A stretch of 64,000 nt of DNA from Auriscalpium vulgare (GCA_019915015.1 JAHBBC010000001.1:3658001-3722000), one strand, 5' to 3'; positions 10,799 to 22,655 are shown, counted from the stretch's first letter. Program-made: numbers and translations. Notes: generated by a model from the letters alone, not told the origin.

Positions 10799-13700
10799 AT
10801 GAAGTACTTCAGCTCCAGTGCACTCATTTCCAGACTGCCGCAGCGCAGAGTCGTCTCCATCAAAGGTGAGCTGTTCTGAATTCAGATGCCGCTTCATGCT
10901 AATCCATATCAAAGCAGATCAGTCATCGCACGAAAATCCATCGCAAACCAGAGCTGCCATTGAAACATCACTTGCACTTCTGCGGGAGATTGGTGAAATC
11001 AGTGTGCAAGTGCCATATATCAAAGGTGCTGCTGGGGTGCTGTTGAGGATCATCATCATCAGTGATGTGCGTGTCATCTGCTCGGTGCAATTTGAGCTTG
11101 CAGAACACTAATACCGGTCCAGACCCTCAGCATGTATAAGATTCAATGGAATGAACTCAAGCATAATATGCTGCCGCTAGTGAAAGTTCTGCATGAGGCT
11201 ACTGAATATGCTAAAGATCATAGCTGGATTGTCCCTCCAGGTCTGGATCACACTTTGAAATTGTGGCCACAGTATGTCCTGCTTCTTCTCCCTGTCTGCC
11301 ACAATGTCAAAATGGACCCTGATTTGATCATTCAGGGAGCTGAAAAGAATTGAAGATGCTTTGAAGCAGCACAAATATGAAATAAAGACTTGGAGAAAAC
11401 TGTGTCACCTTCTAACTCATGGAGGTGCAATGAAAAGGATGAAATATTGCAGTGAGCGGATCAACTACCTTACTGATAGTTATCAGGTATGATTGCACCA
11501 AATATGAGTTATAATGTAAAGACTAAACATCTATAGGCGCATCTCTTGTTAAATATCCAGGCCAATGATTCCCAGGTATGCTAATATAATTGATAAACTT
11601 ATATTAAGGAAAAATAACAATACTTTGAATTATATAGCCTCTGTTGACAATTTGCAGGTACATGCTTTGGACTCATATAAACATATATAAACATATATAA
11701 TTGACTATCTTTTTATAGGGCAAACACTAATTTACCAGCATGTCCTTCAACCTTTTATGGACGTGAGAGACATCTAGCTGCAATCTTGGAGTTGTTCAAA
11801 AATGCAGACAGACTGCCTGTTCGGACAGCTATACTTGGTCCAGGTGGAATTGGAAAGACCACTCTGGCTTTGGCAATCCTTCATCATCCTATAGTGATGC
11901 AAAATTTCAATGAGAGGATATACTTTATATCATGTGAAGGATGTCTTTCTACATCTATGCTGGTGAACGAGATAGCAAAAGTCCTAGGCATAAGAAATGA
12001 CTTGGAGAGTTCAATGAAAGAACAAAATGTGCTTTCATATCTAGAGGAGTGTTCTAGTGTGCTCTGTTTTGACAATTTTGAAACTTTGTGGGATGCAGAT
12101 CCTCTTAATAAGCAAACACTCAATATACTTTTGGAAAAACTCACATCTATCTCATATGTTTCCCTGTTGGTCACTATGAGAGGTTTGGAATATCCAGACA
12201 GCATAGATTGGTCAAATCCCTTATTACCACCTTTACAGCCGCTAAGCTTTGAAGCATCTCAGACATTATTCCGGCACATATCAAACAAATGGGATGATGG
12301 GGCAAAGAAATTGGTCCAAGCTGTTGAGGGCCTTCCTCTGGCTATATCGATTATTGCACATCTTGCACAATCACAAGAATGTGAAATCTTATGGCAGCAA
12401 TGGGAAAAGATAGATATTAGAGTCATTGAGAGAGGAAACGGCCATCGTCTGACAAGCCTGGAGACTTCAATTAAACTATCACTTCAAGGCCATCATCTCA
12501 GATCACATCCTGCTGCATCACTTCTTCTCAGTCTATTGGGGATGCTACCTGGTGGCTTAGCCCTAGAAAGGCTCGGTCATTTTCAATCTCTTTTCCCTAA
12601 TGTTCAGAGCATGAAAGAAGGTACAAGTGCTCTTCTGAAGAGTGGCTTAGCATATCAATCATTTGGGATATTGCATGTACACCCTCTGATTTATTTTTAC
12701 AGCCAAGAGCATCTTCCTCTGTCTGTGGAGCATGTACAGATGTTAGAAAAATATTACATTGATCTCACTCTCAAAGGTGAGGGTCTTGATGCAATACCCA
12801 CAGAGCAATTGCTTGAGTACAAAAACACCGGACATGTTCTACTGCACTGCTCCAGAGCTCAAATTCCAGACAAAGCTCTAGTTACGGCAATAGCTTTGTA
12901 TTCTAGATTGGTGTGCACAGAAACAGGGTCATTTGTGTCAGAACTATTTGAATTGTTAGAGCAGAAGAAAGATCTTCTTCATCCTGAGTGCATTGTAAAA
13001 TACCAATTGCAGTGGGGTCTTTGTCTGCAACACTGTGGGAAACACTCACAAGCACATACAACATTTATAAAGGCCTTGGAGTATGCAAAAGCCCAAGACA
13101 GTGAGATATACCAGGCAGATATATTAAAATATCTTGGTCGATATCACAATATTCGTTGTGAATATGAGCTAGCTCGCTCATCTTGGAAGCTTGCAATAGG
13201 TCTCTATGAGAAGACCCAGAATATCAAAGGCCAAGCATATATTTTAGGTCAATTGAGTATAGTCTCAACACTACAATTTCTAATTAAAGATGCTAAAGAA
13301 CATGCAGAAAAATCTATTGAAATTTACAAAAGCATAGATGATAATGATTATTTCATTGGTGATTCCTGGGTATTTCTGGGTGAAGCCTATAGATCGGAAA
13401 ATAATCTGCATAAGGCACAGAAGTGCTTTTCTACAGCTTTAGAAATTTTCACTAAGGCAAATTATAGAGGTGGGCAAAGCACTGCCTATGAGGCCTTTGG
13501 GTTCTCCTATATGTTGGAAAGGAGATATGATTTAGCCAAAGAATATTTTTATAAATCATTGCTACTTAAAAGACAGATAAATGGTGTAGAGTCTGCATCC
13601 TTGGTCTTGGATTACCTAGGAAGTGTTCATACAGAACTACAAGAATATGAAACAGCACTGAGCTACTTCAAACAGGCTGTGAAGCTACATCAAAGTCATA

Positions 13701-14260
13701 ATGGCCCAAACAGACAGGGTTCAGCTCTTAGAGGCATGGGAAATGTATATTTAAACAAAGGACAATACCTGGATGCCATTAAATATACAAACCAGGCTAT
13801 AGCACTTCATGGATCCTGCAATGATGTTCGGCGTTTAGGAGAGGACTTTCAGCAGTTGGGAAAAATATATTATGATAGTGATGACCCAGATATGGCAATG
13901 GAATGCTGGATAAAAGCTACCAGTATGCATGCTGCTGTTAAAAATATAAACTCCCAAGCATATACAACAATGGCTATAGGCTGGATTCATTCTGATAAAT
14001 GGGAAACAGAAGCTGCAAGTAAATACTACTTACAAGCCTTAGCACTCTGTGAAGAAAATGGTTCTCACACCACACATGCTACTATTCTTCGATCTCTTGG
14101 AGACATGTACAGATATGATGGTGAAGTTGAAGTGGCAATTAAATGGTATCAGAGAGCCCTATTAGTGCAGGAGCACTATTTTGACCCGGAATCTACTGAA
14201 TATGTTACAAGAATGTTAGCAGAGTTGACATGTGCTCACAAAAATCAAAAATTAGTATGA
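10799..14260 (+). CDS. NLR-type STAND protein: helical N-domain, NB-ARC, TPR array
   Basis: Start at 10799 (MKYFSSSALISRLPQRR). In-phase introns are 10866-10917, 11067-11122, about 11272-11334, and three more before 11720, including a 20-nt exon. The N-terminal part (LLREIGEISVQVPYIKGAAG) is the helical domain common before NB-ARC in Agaricomycete NLRs, often compared with the MLKL four-helix bundle. NB-ARC motifs are all present: FYGRERHLAAI, the P-loop GPGGIGKTT, the kinase-2-like VLCFDNFETLW, LLVTMRG and EGLPLAISII. From about 12950 onward come roughly nine TPR-like repeats (AYRSENNLHKAQKCFSTALE, YLGSVHTELQEYETALSYFK). Such proteins sense ligands and assemble signalling oligomers, linked to fungal non-self recognition. 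It appears intact. Base composition is strikingly AT-rich beside GC-rich neighbours (hand count at 13321-13380: 19 of 60 G/C). Confidence 0.88.
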
Positions 14261-15473
14261 AGGTCTACACTGATTTGTATTTGGCTGCATGATTGTATCT
14301 TGTGCCAGAATAGCAAGTTATGAGGGGAGTAGTTAAGAGTTATATTACTTTACTTTGCAAAGTTAAATATACACTCAAATTTACTGCATTGCCTTCATTC
14401 ACTCTTCAGGTATTGAACATATTTAAACTCACAAGGGTAAGCTTATAGAATTTGAGGCCTGTAGGGGTGACATTGTACTGAACTCAATTGGGACTGACCT
14501 TGTACACACGCTGATGGGATCTTGCACACTACAGGCACGTAGACCGGCACACATGACACACACAACACCCCCACACCGTTCCCTTGTGAAGGGCCGCCGT
14601 GATGAGATAGCCCCCACTGCAGACACTGGGGGCCAAGGGGTAATGGTGAGGAGTGCTCTGCTGCCTGGGGCAAGATGGAAGAGAGAAAGGAGGAACACAT
14701 TGATATGCCTCCTATGCGGGTGGCACAGTGCGCCAGGACTGCCTCGCCGTATGCCAGGAAGCGCCGCACAAGCGTGCGCGCAAGCACCGCGCTGATGATA
14801 TAACCCCCACTGCAGTCGCTGGAGGGGCCAAGGGTAGGGGTGAGGAGTGCTCTACTGCCTGGGGCGAGAGGAGAGAGAGAGAGAGCGTGAGAGCGTGCGT
14901 TCGCTGGTGAAAACCCCCTCACCACAGCGCGCTGCCGCTACCGTCATACTCCTAGCTAGATATCGTCAGTCACGTTGAGAACATAGTACACATACCGTCA
15001 GTCTAGCAAGTCATAGCACCACTCAGTCTCCCATTTTGCCCGTCGTGTTCGCCTAAGTTAGGTCAACTTGGCGACTCTTCGCCAGGTCTTCCACTTCCAC
15101 CGCTGCTGCTACTTTTCCGTTCTTCTAGGGCATGTCTCTGCCTTGCCTCTTGGTTCACCGAACGCTTGCTAGGGTTGTGTCTCTTGTTTTGAGCTATGAA
15201 GTCTCGGGTGTCATCTCCCAAGGGTAGATTGATTTGTTATCACTGGTACAAGTACACTCTATGCTCTCTGTCTCGCAGTTCCCACGCTCTCGGTCCATCC
15301 CGCACTCCATCACCCAGCGCCCCCACGACCTAACTCACCGCCGGCCTCTTCATCCTCCGCGAGTAGCGATGGCGTCCTAGTTTGCTGTATTTCACTGGGC
15401 TTTGCTGAGCGTTGTTCCGCCCTGCTACGCCCAGGGGACGGTGTGGGTGTGTGGGTTGAGGTGTGCGGTCCGG
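14261..15473. other. Intergenic, repeat-bearing, no gene supported
   Basis: AT-rich 3' flank of the NLR gene, then GC-rich sequence up to the Gypsy 5' LTR. Minus-strand ORFs of 60-160 codons here are carried by a duplicated segment and look like chance. No tRNA, LTR end or splice structure was found at 14930-15473. Confidence 0.45.
14601..14880. repeat. Imperfect direct repeat, two copies about 192 bases apart
   Basis: Copies at about 14601-14690 and 14793-14880 share blocks such as CCCCCACTGCAG, GGGGCCAAGG, TGAGGAGTGCTCT and CTGCCTGGGGC with small differences. The second copy ends in a GA-rich run. The class is unknown. Confidence 0.75.
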
Positions 15474-16271
15474 TGATAGGTTCAGGCCGCGGGCAAGCGT
15501 GTAGCGAGACGTCGCGAGACGGGGAAGCAGCATGCGAGGCGCAGGGTCGCGGGAGCGTGGGTGATGGGAACGTGGTCCGGCGACCCAGGAGCAACCGGGA
15601 CTGGCGACGGAACGGATCACCGGAACGGGCTAGATCGGGAGGGCTTAGCGACATAGGTAGCGACACTACTTAAGGAGCTGCGCGAGACGTAGCAACCCAA
15701 TCAACCTGTGGGCGGCGCAAGCCACCCACACCCTTTACCTCACAGAAACCGTAGCCTGAGGCGCTACCAGCATCAGGAAGATAGGAGCCCCACCGAGAGG
15801 GTACAGGAAGGACGGCAGACAGGAGGAAGGGTCACGACGACCCACGGCGGCAGCTTCGCAAACGATCGCGAAGCTCTAGGAGGCTAATGCAACGACGTGC
15901 ATTACTAGGCAGACTTAGGAAGGCAGGACCCCACCGATGTGGGAACAGGTAGGCAGGCGGACAGGCAAGAGGGGGCGCGACGGCCCATAGGCGGACGCTT
16001 CGCACACGGGCGCGAAGCACTCGGAGGTGGATCCCGTAGAGGGGCATCCCCAGGCAGGTGAGTGTTTAGTTTGGTGTTTAGGCGGTAGGAGGTGGCCCCG
16101 CACGACCGCGGGAGGGCGCGAAGCGCGACAGCGACACGAACACCTTCCCACTCTGCAAGTCTAGTCACCCGGTCTGGATCGCGACGTATAGGAGGCAGTG
16201 TTGGTGGTTGTTGTCCTGTGAGGCACTCGCCGCACGCCCCGCTAGGGTCCGTCCCGGGTGATAGCGTATCA
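15474..16271 (+). repeat. 5' LTR of the Gypsy element
   Basis: 798 bp, TG...CA ends with an inner TGATA/TATCA inverted repeat. It is near-identical to 41784-42581 and to the reverse copy at 49397-50193. Differences from the 3' LTR include g/a in 'gtagcRagac' and 'acRtaggtag'. ORFs reported within it on either strand recur in every LTR copy and are not genes. Confidence 0.93.
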
Positions 16272-16274
16272 TTT

Positions 16275-16291
16275 TGGAGCCCACCGCGAGG
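16275..16291 (+). other. Candidate tRNA primer-binding site
   Basis: A TGG-initiated stretch (TGGAGCCCACCGCGAGG) lies three bases after the 5' LTR, where reverse transcription would be primed from a tRNA 3' end. The tRNA partner was not identified. Confidence 0.45.
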
Positions 16292-16362
16292 GGTTATGGT
16301 GATGACGATCGTGTTCGAGCTTTAAAATCAGCCTCGTAGACGGCACCCGGTCGCTGATCAAC

Positions 16363-16633
16363 ATGGCGCCGAAACCCAAGATAGCCCACCTCCCAACGCG
16401 AACACAGCCGCAGAGGACCACGAGGGCGGACGCTCGCAATATGTCGCGACAGGCGGCCATAGAGGCAGAAATCGAGGAACCACAAGACGAGCAGGGGGAA
16501 GTCTCATCGCTATCAAGTCTGCCATCAGAAGAAGAGGATCCGCGTGGACCGACCCTCAGTAGGGAGATCCGACGCGCCGGAGAGGACCCTAGGTCCCTGA
16601 TCACAGGAGGGGATCGCGTCACGATCGAGGGAC
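16363..16633 (+). pseudogene. Gypsy gag, 5' segment before the Plavaka insertion
   Basis: Starts MAPKPKIAHLPTRTQPQRTT and is acidic and disordered (EIEEPQDEQGEVSSLSSLPS). The frame runs into the inserted transposon at 16634. It resumes at 32016 in exactly the phase expected when 16634-32011 plus one GGAC duplication is removed (VTIEG joins LEGHDPEGECSRNG). It encodes the N-terminus of the particle-forming Gag protein. Confidence 0.75.
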
Positions 16634-16671
16634 ATCTGAGAAATATAACCATCCTATTGAGAGATGTATAG

Positions 16672-17159
16672 TGTTGACAGGTTATATAGCACCATAGCAA
16701 CGTTACCAAAGTATTAGCTTCCATAGTAACATAGTGTGCTATGGTAGTGCTATGGTAGTGCTATGGAGGACCTTCCCCTTGCTATGGAGCACTATGGAGT
16801 TGCTAGGGTCTTATCATAGTTATACAATGCTATAAATGCTATACCACATCTCTATACACCATACCTTATATTATCACCCTAAGCTATACTACCTCAGGAC
16901 ACTGTAATACCATCTATCAAAGCAACAGAGGCTATGCATGAAATATAGCTAACAGAGCCTCTTGGGTCTCCAGTTTCTACATCATCACCTGTGTATATAA
17001 ACATCTTGCAGGATATTGATAGCTCAGGTTGTATCAATAACCTCCACAGAATCAGGCATCAGTCCTGTTAGGCAAGGTCTAAACATGATAACATTAGCTG
17101 GAATAGCAGCATAGGACATATAGTAAGGTATGCAGCTGGAGACATAATATGATAGCTCA
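16672..17159. repeat. AT-rich left subterminal region of the Plavaka element
   Basis: Contains a short tandem array (GTGCTATGGTA units near 16735-16770) and many scattered CTATGG, TATAG and CACTATGG words. The right end (31760-31990) has similar but unaligned AT-rich words. Such subterminal repeats are typical transposase-binding regions in CACTA-like elements. No ORF. Confidence 0.65.
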
Positions 17160-19131
17160 TTACACAGCAACAGCACGGACAGCATCACCAACAGGTGCAC
17201 CACCCTCAGTGCCACCCTTATCGCCACCCTGATTGCCATCCTCTGCCTCCGCCTCGCTCTCGGTATCTGCGAAGTCTTCATCGTCGAGCAGGTTGCCCTT
17301 CGCCTTCGCCGTGCCAGCTTTCAAGCCAGCCATTTGCCTAGGTCAAATGTTCAGTATATGATGACGACAAGGGAGGGAACACTCACCATGCGTCATCGTA
17401 CAGCGCTGTCACCGTTGCCTTGAACTTGCGGATATTTGCCTTGCGGAACCTCTTGAGGCTCTCCATGTGGTCATTGAACTGATCTTCATACGCATCTTGC
17501 GAGAAGCTGATGCCCTTTGCTGTGAGCACACCGTCCTTCCAGCAATCAAGGCCGCACTCAATCTAGATCAACCAATTAATGAGTGCAGCGCACGATCAGC
17601 GGAGGGACTCACAGCAGTCGTGATGAGGGCAATGAGATTTGTCGGCGCAGGGTTGAACTCGGTTGAGTAAAGCCCTGCACCCTCGGCCTTCTTCGATGCG
17701 AACCACTGCTGCGAGAGGATGATGGCGATGAGACGGTTGCCGAACGGCCCAGAGCGCTGCAGCTAAGGTTAATAGTTGCCTAGTTGAGAGGACGTGGACA
17801 GACCTTCTCGATGTCCTTGAAATGAAAGAGACCGCCCTGGCGCAGTCGCGCGACAGCAGCTGCAACTTCGTCTGGTTGCATCTTGTCGAAGCCGTAGTGT
17901 GTCGCGACTAACCTCTGACACTTGGTCTTGACCTCTCCGCGTAGCTGAGAGGTGCCTCGCTTGGTCTGGGTAGTGCGGACGCATGGACGGCAGTGAGCAC
18001 ACGGTAGGGGAGGGAAGAAGATGCACATACGATGTTAATCATGAGCTCTCTGTAAACCTTATCCTTGTTGAACCGAAGCGCACGGCGCGTGTGGCCGGCG
18101 TCCTTGCAAGCCTCGATGAAGCTCGACTTTGCCATATCCATGGTGGATAATTCATCCAGAAAGGCGTTGTCGACTGCGACCTTGATGCGGAAGCGGGTGT
18201 TGGCAACCTTCAGGAGGGCTGCGGACGCAGGGGACTGCACGGTTGCCTTGACAGCCAGGTGCCTCTTGTCGAATGGAGTGAACTCTGGGTCCTCAAGGGC
18301 CCCAGACTCGGAGCGCGTTGGTGTGGACGGCAGTGACGACGACGGTGGTAGGCGTGCGGGAGAGGAGGTCGTACGATTGCTATGCTTCTTCCGGCGGTCA
18401 GGCAGCTTGTTGACGACCTTCCTCGGCGTGGACGGGGTGATCTGTTGCGCTCAACGTTGTTAGCATGCTGAGAAGATGAGGGAGATACTGACAACACTGA
18501 CCGTAGGGTACGCTGGCCGACTCCGCGCCTTCTTAGCCGCAGGCGGCCCATCGACATCATCGTCCTCGCTGTCAGCACTGACAGCTTTGAGGCCGGAATG
18601 CGTGGGATCCACGCTCGAGTAGCGGGCATCCTCGTCGGACTGTTCCCAGTCTTGAACCAAGAAGTGAATATGAGTTAGCGTGCTGTGCTGGCAGTGTGAT
18701 GAATGAACCGCTTACACTGTGGCTTGCGAGCATGCTCGGACGGCTGCGCTTCCTCGTCGTCGGCAGCTTCGGGGTCGTCGTTCATCTCATCTTCCTCCGC
18801 GCCGTGGAAGGCGTCGACGTCGTGCCCGGGGTGACTGCCGTCGCTGGCGTCGTGACGACGGTGGCGAGCCTCGTCCTCGGCCGCCGCTTCGTTCTCAGCT
18901 CTTTGCTCAGCGGCTCTGTCTATGGGCATACAAGGATGGTCAATCGAGAGTCAGTTACAGCTCTATACGCGGAGGTTGCGCTCACATACCTTGTTGTTTT
19001 TGCTTCTTCAAAGCTTGCTGGCCCTTCGCAACGAGCGCCTTCAGCTGCTCGGAAGACATGCCGTCGAGAGCTACTGGCGCAGCGGCCTTTGACTTGTCTT
19101 GCTTACGCTTTTTTGTGGGTTGGGGAGCCAT
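17160..19131 (-). CDS. DUF6532-domain protein encoded in the transposon
   Basis: About seven to eight exons on the minus strand, from MAPQPTKKRKQDKSKAAAPV at 19131 to a stop at 17160. The N-terminal third is acidic and disordered (EEDEMNDDPEAADDEEAQPS). From about 18210 the conserved part reads FRIKVAVDNAFLDELSTMDM, ACKDAGHTRRALRFNKDKVY, QLRGEVKTKCQRLVATHYGF, GGLFHFKDIEK, NRLIAIILSQQWFASKKAEG and IECGLDCWKDGVLTAKGISF. This is the order of the basidiomycete family DUF6532, which has no known function. The gene lies inside the Plavaka borders and is divergent from the transposase, so it is an element passenger or accessory gene. The C-terminus is acidic and Gly-rich. The splice junctions that were checked are in phase. 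Confidence 0.8.
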
Positions 19132-19839
19132 CTGGGAGGGGATGAGGAAGAAGGAAGTGGAAGGAAGGGAGGACGGAAGGAAGAGCAAGAGAGCGCGCGT
19201 GAAGGGATCCCGCTGTCGGTCAGCCTTTGAAAACATACGCGAGGAGCAGCCGTCCCACCTACGCGCAGCTTCCCAACCGGGGTACATACAAGTGAGTATC
19301 AGGTGTGCGCGAGGTTGGGTGATGTATAGTGGTCGTTGCTCACCCTCGTTGGACAGAGAGAGGTGTAATGGGGAGGCATGCTGGGCCGGACTTACACGTA
19401 CGACTTGAGCGTGACCACGGGCGTCGGCGTATAGATATCCTGGTCGGAGCATCAGTTCTGGAGAGGTGCAGTGAAGGGTGCAAGCGCACCGAAAACCAGT
19501 GGCAGACAAATACATGTTGACAGCGACGGGTCGCGCGGAATCTGCAATTGTCTGGATACATGCGTGCCGCCCGACTTTTGGTTGGAAAGTGGGCAGTGTG
19601 GTCCTGCGTATGCGAGGGGGATAGGACAAGAGCAGGAGTCGTCAAGCGCGTGAAATCGAAGTTGAGTCGGATGCCCTTATCAAATAACCGCAGTACAAGC
19701 CACTGAGCAGCACAGCTCCACTTGCAGTGAGTCTTCCACGACATCGACAGCAAGAATTTCCTGCCTCGCCAATCTATCTTCTGCGTCTCTTCAAGATCTG
19801 ATCATCAAAGTCGACTTGCGACGGTCGGGACTACTTTCC

Positions 19840-20145
19840 TCAGGGCACGGACCCGGGTATGTCTGCTCTTCCCAGAAACAGGACATTGTCTCCGATTAAC
19901 GACGCGTCCGGCCATGCGGCAATCTTCAGGACTCAATTCGTCTTCTCCAACTTCATCGGGACGAACAAGTTCGCCTCCAGCATCAAGGACGCTCGCGCGA
20001 TCGGGAGAAGCACGCAGCATACTCGTTGCGCTCGACGGCGTGGACCTTGCTCGATATCAGCGCACCATGATGCCCGTGTGTTGGAAGAGATCGTGCAGAG
20101 CAAGGGCGTGATAGCGCAGGAGTACTTGATGGAAGTGGTCATCCA
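19840..20145 (+). pseudogene. vps35: Captured fragment of retromer subunit VPS35
   Basis: Three reading frames in turn give pieces of VPS35: FVFSNFIGTNKF, VRLQHQGRSRDREK, LDGVDLARYQR and then VLEEIVQSKGVIAQEYLMEV. They occur in the same order as in the retromer protein, but some linkers are missing and the frame changes between them. It cannot code for a working protein. Its position in the middle of the Plavaka element indicates capture of host DNA. The fragment stops abruptly at VIQ, where an exon end (CAG followed by GTTCGT) may lie. Confidence 0.72.
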
Positions 20146-20149
20146 GGTT

Positions 20150-21198
20150 CGTCGCGCTCTCCATACTACCACATTCACCAACACTTCCTGGACCGCCTGA
20201 CCCTCGGCGGACGTCCTCGCATCAGTCTTCTGCCAGCCGCCCCCGCCCACATCGAATCGACCCCGGTCGCCTTCCTCGACTCGCTCCCAGTGGCCATTGT
20301 CGACCCGCTGTCATCCAGCTCATGGGAGGTCGTCGAGGTCGTCAACGCACCGCAGCCGTCCCGCGGGCACTCTGTTTTCCCAGTGGAATCAGCGCCCGCC
20401 GCCCTCAATCTCCAGCCCCGCGACCACCGCCAGTCAGAGTTTAGCATCCTCGACCATGTCCAGCCCTACGCCACTGCTCTCGTACGTCGTCGAGCTGCGA
20501 CTGTCAGCCACTTCCTGACCAGTCCTCCTCAGCTCGCAGGCGTCCTCGTCGTCATTCTAGTGACTGTGCTCGTGCAAGTTGCCGCAACATACGCCCGCGG
20601 GCATGCCTTAGTTAGTACTCCTCATCCTCGTGAGCCTGGGGAGCCCGAGCTCGCCCAACTCCAGGCCGCCCGCATCACCGATGCCCAGCTCTCCGACAGC
20701 TCCATCCCCGGCGGTCGGGCCATCGCAGTCAGGCGTGCAGCCATCAGCTCTACTAACTCGCTCTCGTCGGGCAGCGAGAGAGTCACGAACGGGCGGGCGG
20801 GCACCACGAGAAGCCAGATGCGCGCAATTGCCTGGCGTGCATCCGCCGGCGTCGCACTCTCGTCGGGCAGCGAGAGAATCACGAACGGGCGGGCGGGCAC
20901 CACGAGAAGCCAGACGCGCGCAATTGCCTGGCGTGCATCCGCCGGCGTCGACACGGGCGATCGAGCTCGAGGCGTGCAAGTCGCCTGCCGATTGATGACA
21001 AGACTCATTGGGCGTTCGTATCTCTCTGATCCGAATGGTGCGCTGTCTAATACCTTTGTGCATCCCAGTTACGGGCCGCGCGGGCTCAAGGCCTCGAGGG
21101 AGCGGCGCGTGACACATGCAGCGTGCCAGCAACTGCGCAGTCAAGGAGGACCCCTGCAGGACGTTGGAGGACGAGGTCGCGAGGGGAAGTCAGTGTAG
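20150..21198 (+). other. Unassigned cargo with ORF encoding one membrane segment
   Basis: An open frame (20290-21198) includes VEVVNAPQPSRGHSVFPVES and a hydrophobic stretch (LAGVLVVILVTVLVQVAATY) followed by low-complexity, repeated sequence. It might be part of another captured host gene, but no family was recognised, and the second half is carried by a tandem duplication that is open on both strands. Confidence 0.3.
20758..20950. repeat. Tandem duplication, about 95-base unit, two copies
   Basis: Copies begin with CTCTCGTCGGGCAGCGAGAG near 20760 and 20860. They continue through GGGCGGGCGGGCACCACGAG and GCCTGGCGTGCATCCGCCGG with very few differences. Confidence 0.85.
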
Positions 21199-21679
21199 TT
21201 GACGCGCGGGAGAGTGATTTGCGCGAACGGCAGCAGAGTCAATCGATGTAGGGTAGAGTACTTGCTTGTAGAATGAAAACGCGCGGCTCGCGGTAAGGCG
21301 GCGCATCTCGCGGCCTTGCAGCACCCCGTACCGCTCCCACACCGACAACGACAACGATCCACGCCGCTACCGCACCCGCGACGCTACAGCGCTCTCGAGG
21401 CCGACAAAGTCCTTGCAATATCGTCGCAAGATAAGATGCAGCGCGAGAGGGCGACGCACGCACCGCCGGGAATATATGCGGTGATCGGCGTGCGGGGCAG
21501 CACCGCTCGCAGAACACCACCACCACCATGCACTCGCAGGCGGGCACAGCTGAGCAGTATATCAGGCGACAACGTTGGCAACGACACTTTCTTCCCAGCC
21601 ACCACCTTTTCTTCCTCCCGCCGCCGTCGCCGTCGTCGCGCTCAGCGCCCTCCATCCTCCTCCATCCTCTTGTTCGTTT

Positions 21680-22440
21680 ACCATGGCCAGCTACGCTCTT
21701 CCGCTCTTTTGGCTCTCGCCTCCTCCACTCTCATCACCGCTCAGGTTCCTACCATCAAGCCTACGCCCTTGGCTTCCCTGAGCTTCGCCTCGCCTGCGGA
21801 TTGCCTGCGGACTTGGTCAGCGCCGACGGGATTTTGTGCGTGTTTATCACTTCCGCTTGATGCGCGCTCATGGACTCTCAGATGCATATCGTCTTCTCGA
21901 ACGCTTACAGGGGCAGCAACACCACGTTCGAGCAGATGGTCGAGTAGAATCTGTGCGTACTCTCTTGCAATCTCACATCCAGACTCCCTCGCGCCTGCAG
22001 CTTCATCGGTGGTAACCAGTTCTGCCTTTAGATCTGCCGCAACGGCGCCCCCGGGAACAATGCTGCTAGCTAGTGCCGCGACACGCTTGATCGTCTCGGC
22101 TGCAGCGTCAACTCGCCGAACAACGCTCAGAAAGACACCTATGAGTTCTGCGACAGCGCCGACGACGCCGACATGGATCTCCCCGGTGTCTAATCACGTA
22201 CACCCAGCCCCCCAAGTTGCTCGGCGCCATCACCTCCATTACCTTCACGGCAACCGTCTGCGCGTTGTCGAACTGCACGCCCTTCTCCTCCGCCGCCCTC
22301 TACGCCGACATCGCGTCCGTCTCTGATGCCAGCACCACCCCCGCGGCGTCGGCGACGCCCACTGGCAGCGCCTCGGTCAGCGGCTCGGTTGCGCCGGTTC
22401 GTGTGTTCCCGCAGATACTCGTGCTGCGCGTCGTCGAGGG
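21680..22440 (+). pseudogene. Captured 'macrofage activating glycoprotein'-like gene fragment
   Basis: A signal-peptide-like start (LALASSTLITAQ, then VPTIKPTPLASL) is followed by FSNAYRGSNTTFEQMVE, FIGGNQFC, ICRNGAPGNNAA, CRDTLDRLGCSVNSPNNAQ and DLPGV, then a Ser/Thr/Ala-rich tail. This order matches basidiomycete secreted proteins annotated as macrofage activating glycoprotein. At least three in-frame TAG codons (near 21948, 22028 and 22068) and frame changes make it a pseudogene. An apparent intron (GTGCGT...CAG) remains near 21955-22000, so the copy came from genomic DNA, not mRNA. Confidence 0.62.
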
Positions 22441-22614
22441 CCGCGCATGGGTTTACTGGAGCTCGGCAGCACAGAGGACCAGGCGTGTGCAACGCAATGA
22501 TGCGGCACAAAGACATAGATTAGCTGTATATTGTAAACTTGTTACTGTATTTGCTTTTACTTCGAGAATAACAGACCAGTGAGTAAGGGGTTGTGAGTAT
22601 GCGTGCCACTGTAA

Positions 22615-22655
22615 GCCACAAGCGCGAACCAACACTGTTGGTTCGCGCTTGTGGC
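22615..22655. repeat. Perfect 19-bp hairpin with 3-nt loop
   Basis: GCCACAAGCGCGAACCAAC at 22615-22633 is followed by a 3-base loop and its exact reverse complement at 22637-22655. It lies between the captured gene pieces and the transposase start. It may be a recombination scar, a transcription-stop structure, or an end of another element. Confidence 0.95.

Noticed and set aside
14443..14925. 160-codon minus-strand ORF
   Set aside because: It is made of a duplicated low-complexity segment, and the matching plus strand is equally open.
15832..16168. ORFs within the LTR on both strands
   Set aside because: The same ORFs recur in each LTR copy and have no protein-like conservation; they are LTR sequence.
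21000..21400. Further captured gene between the two recognised fragments
   Set aside because: Sequence looks coding in places but no motif could be tied to a named family.
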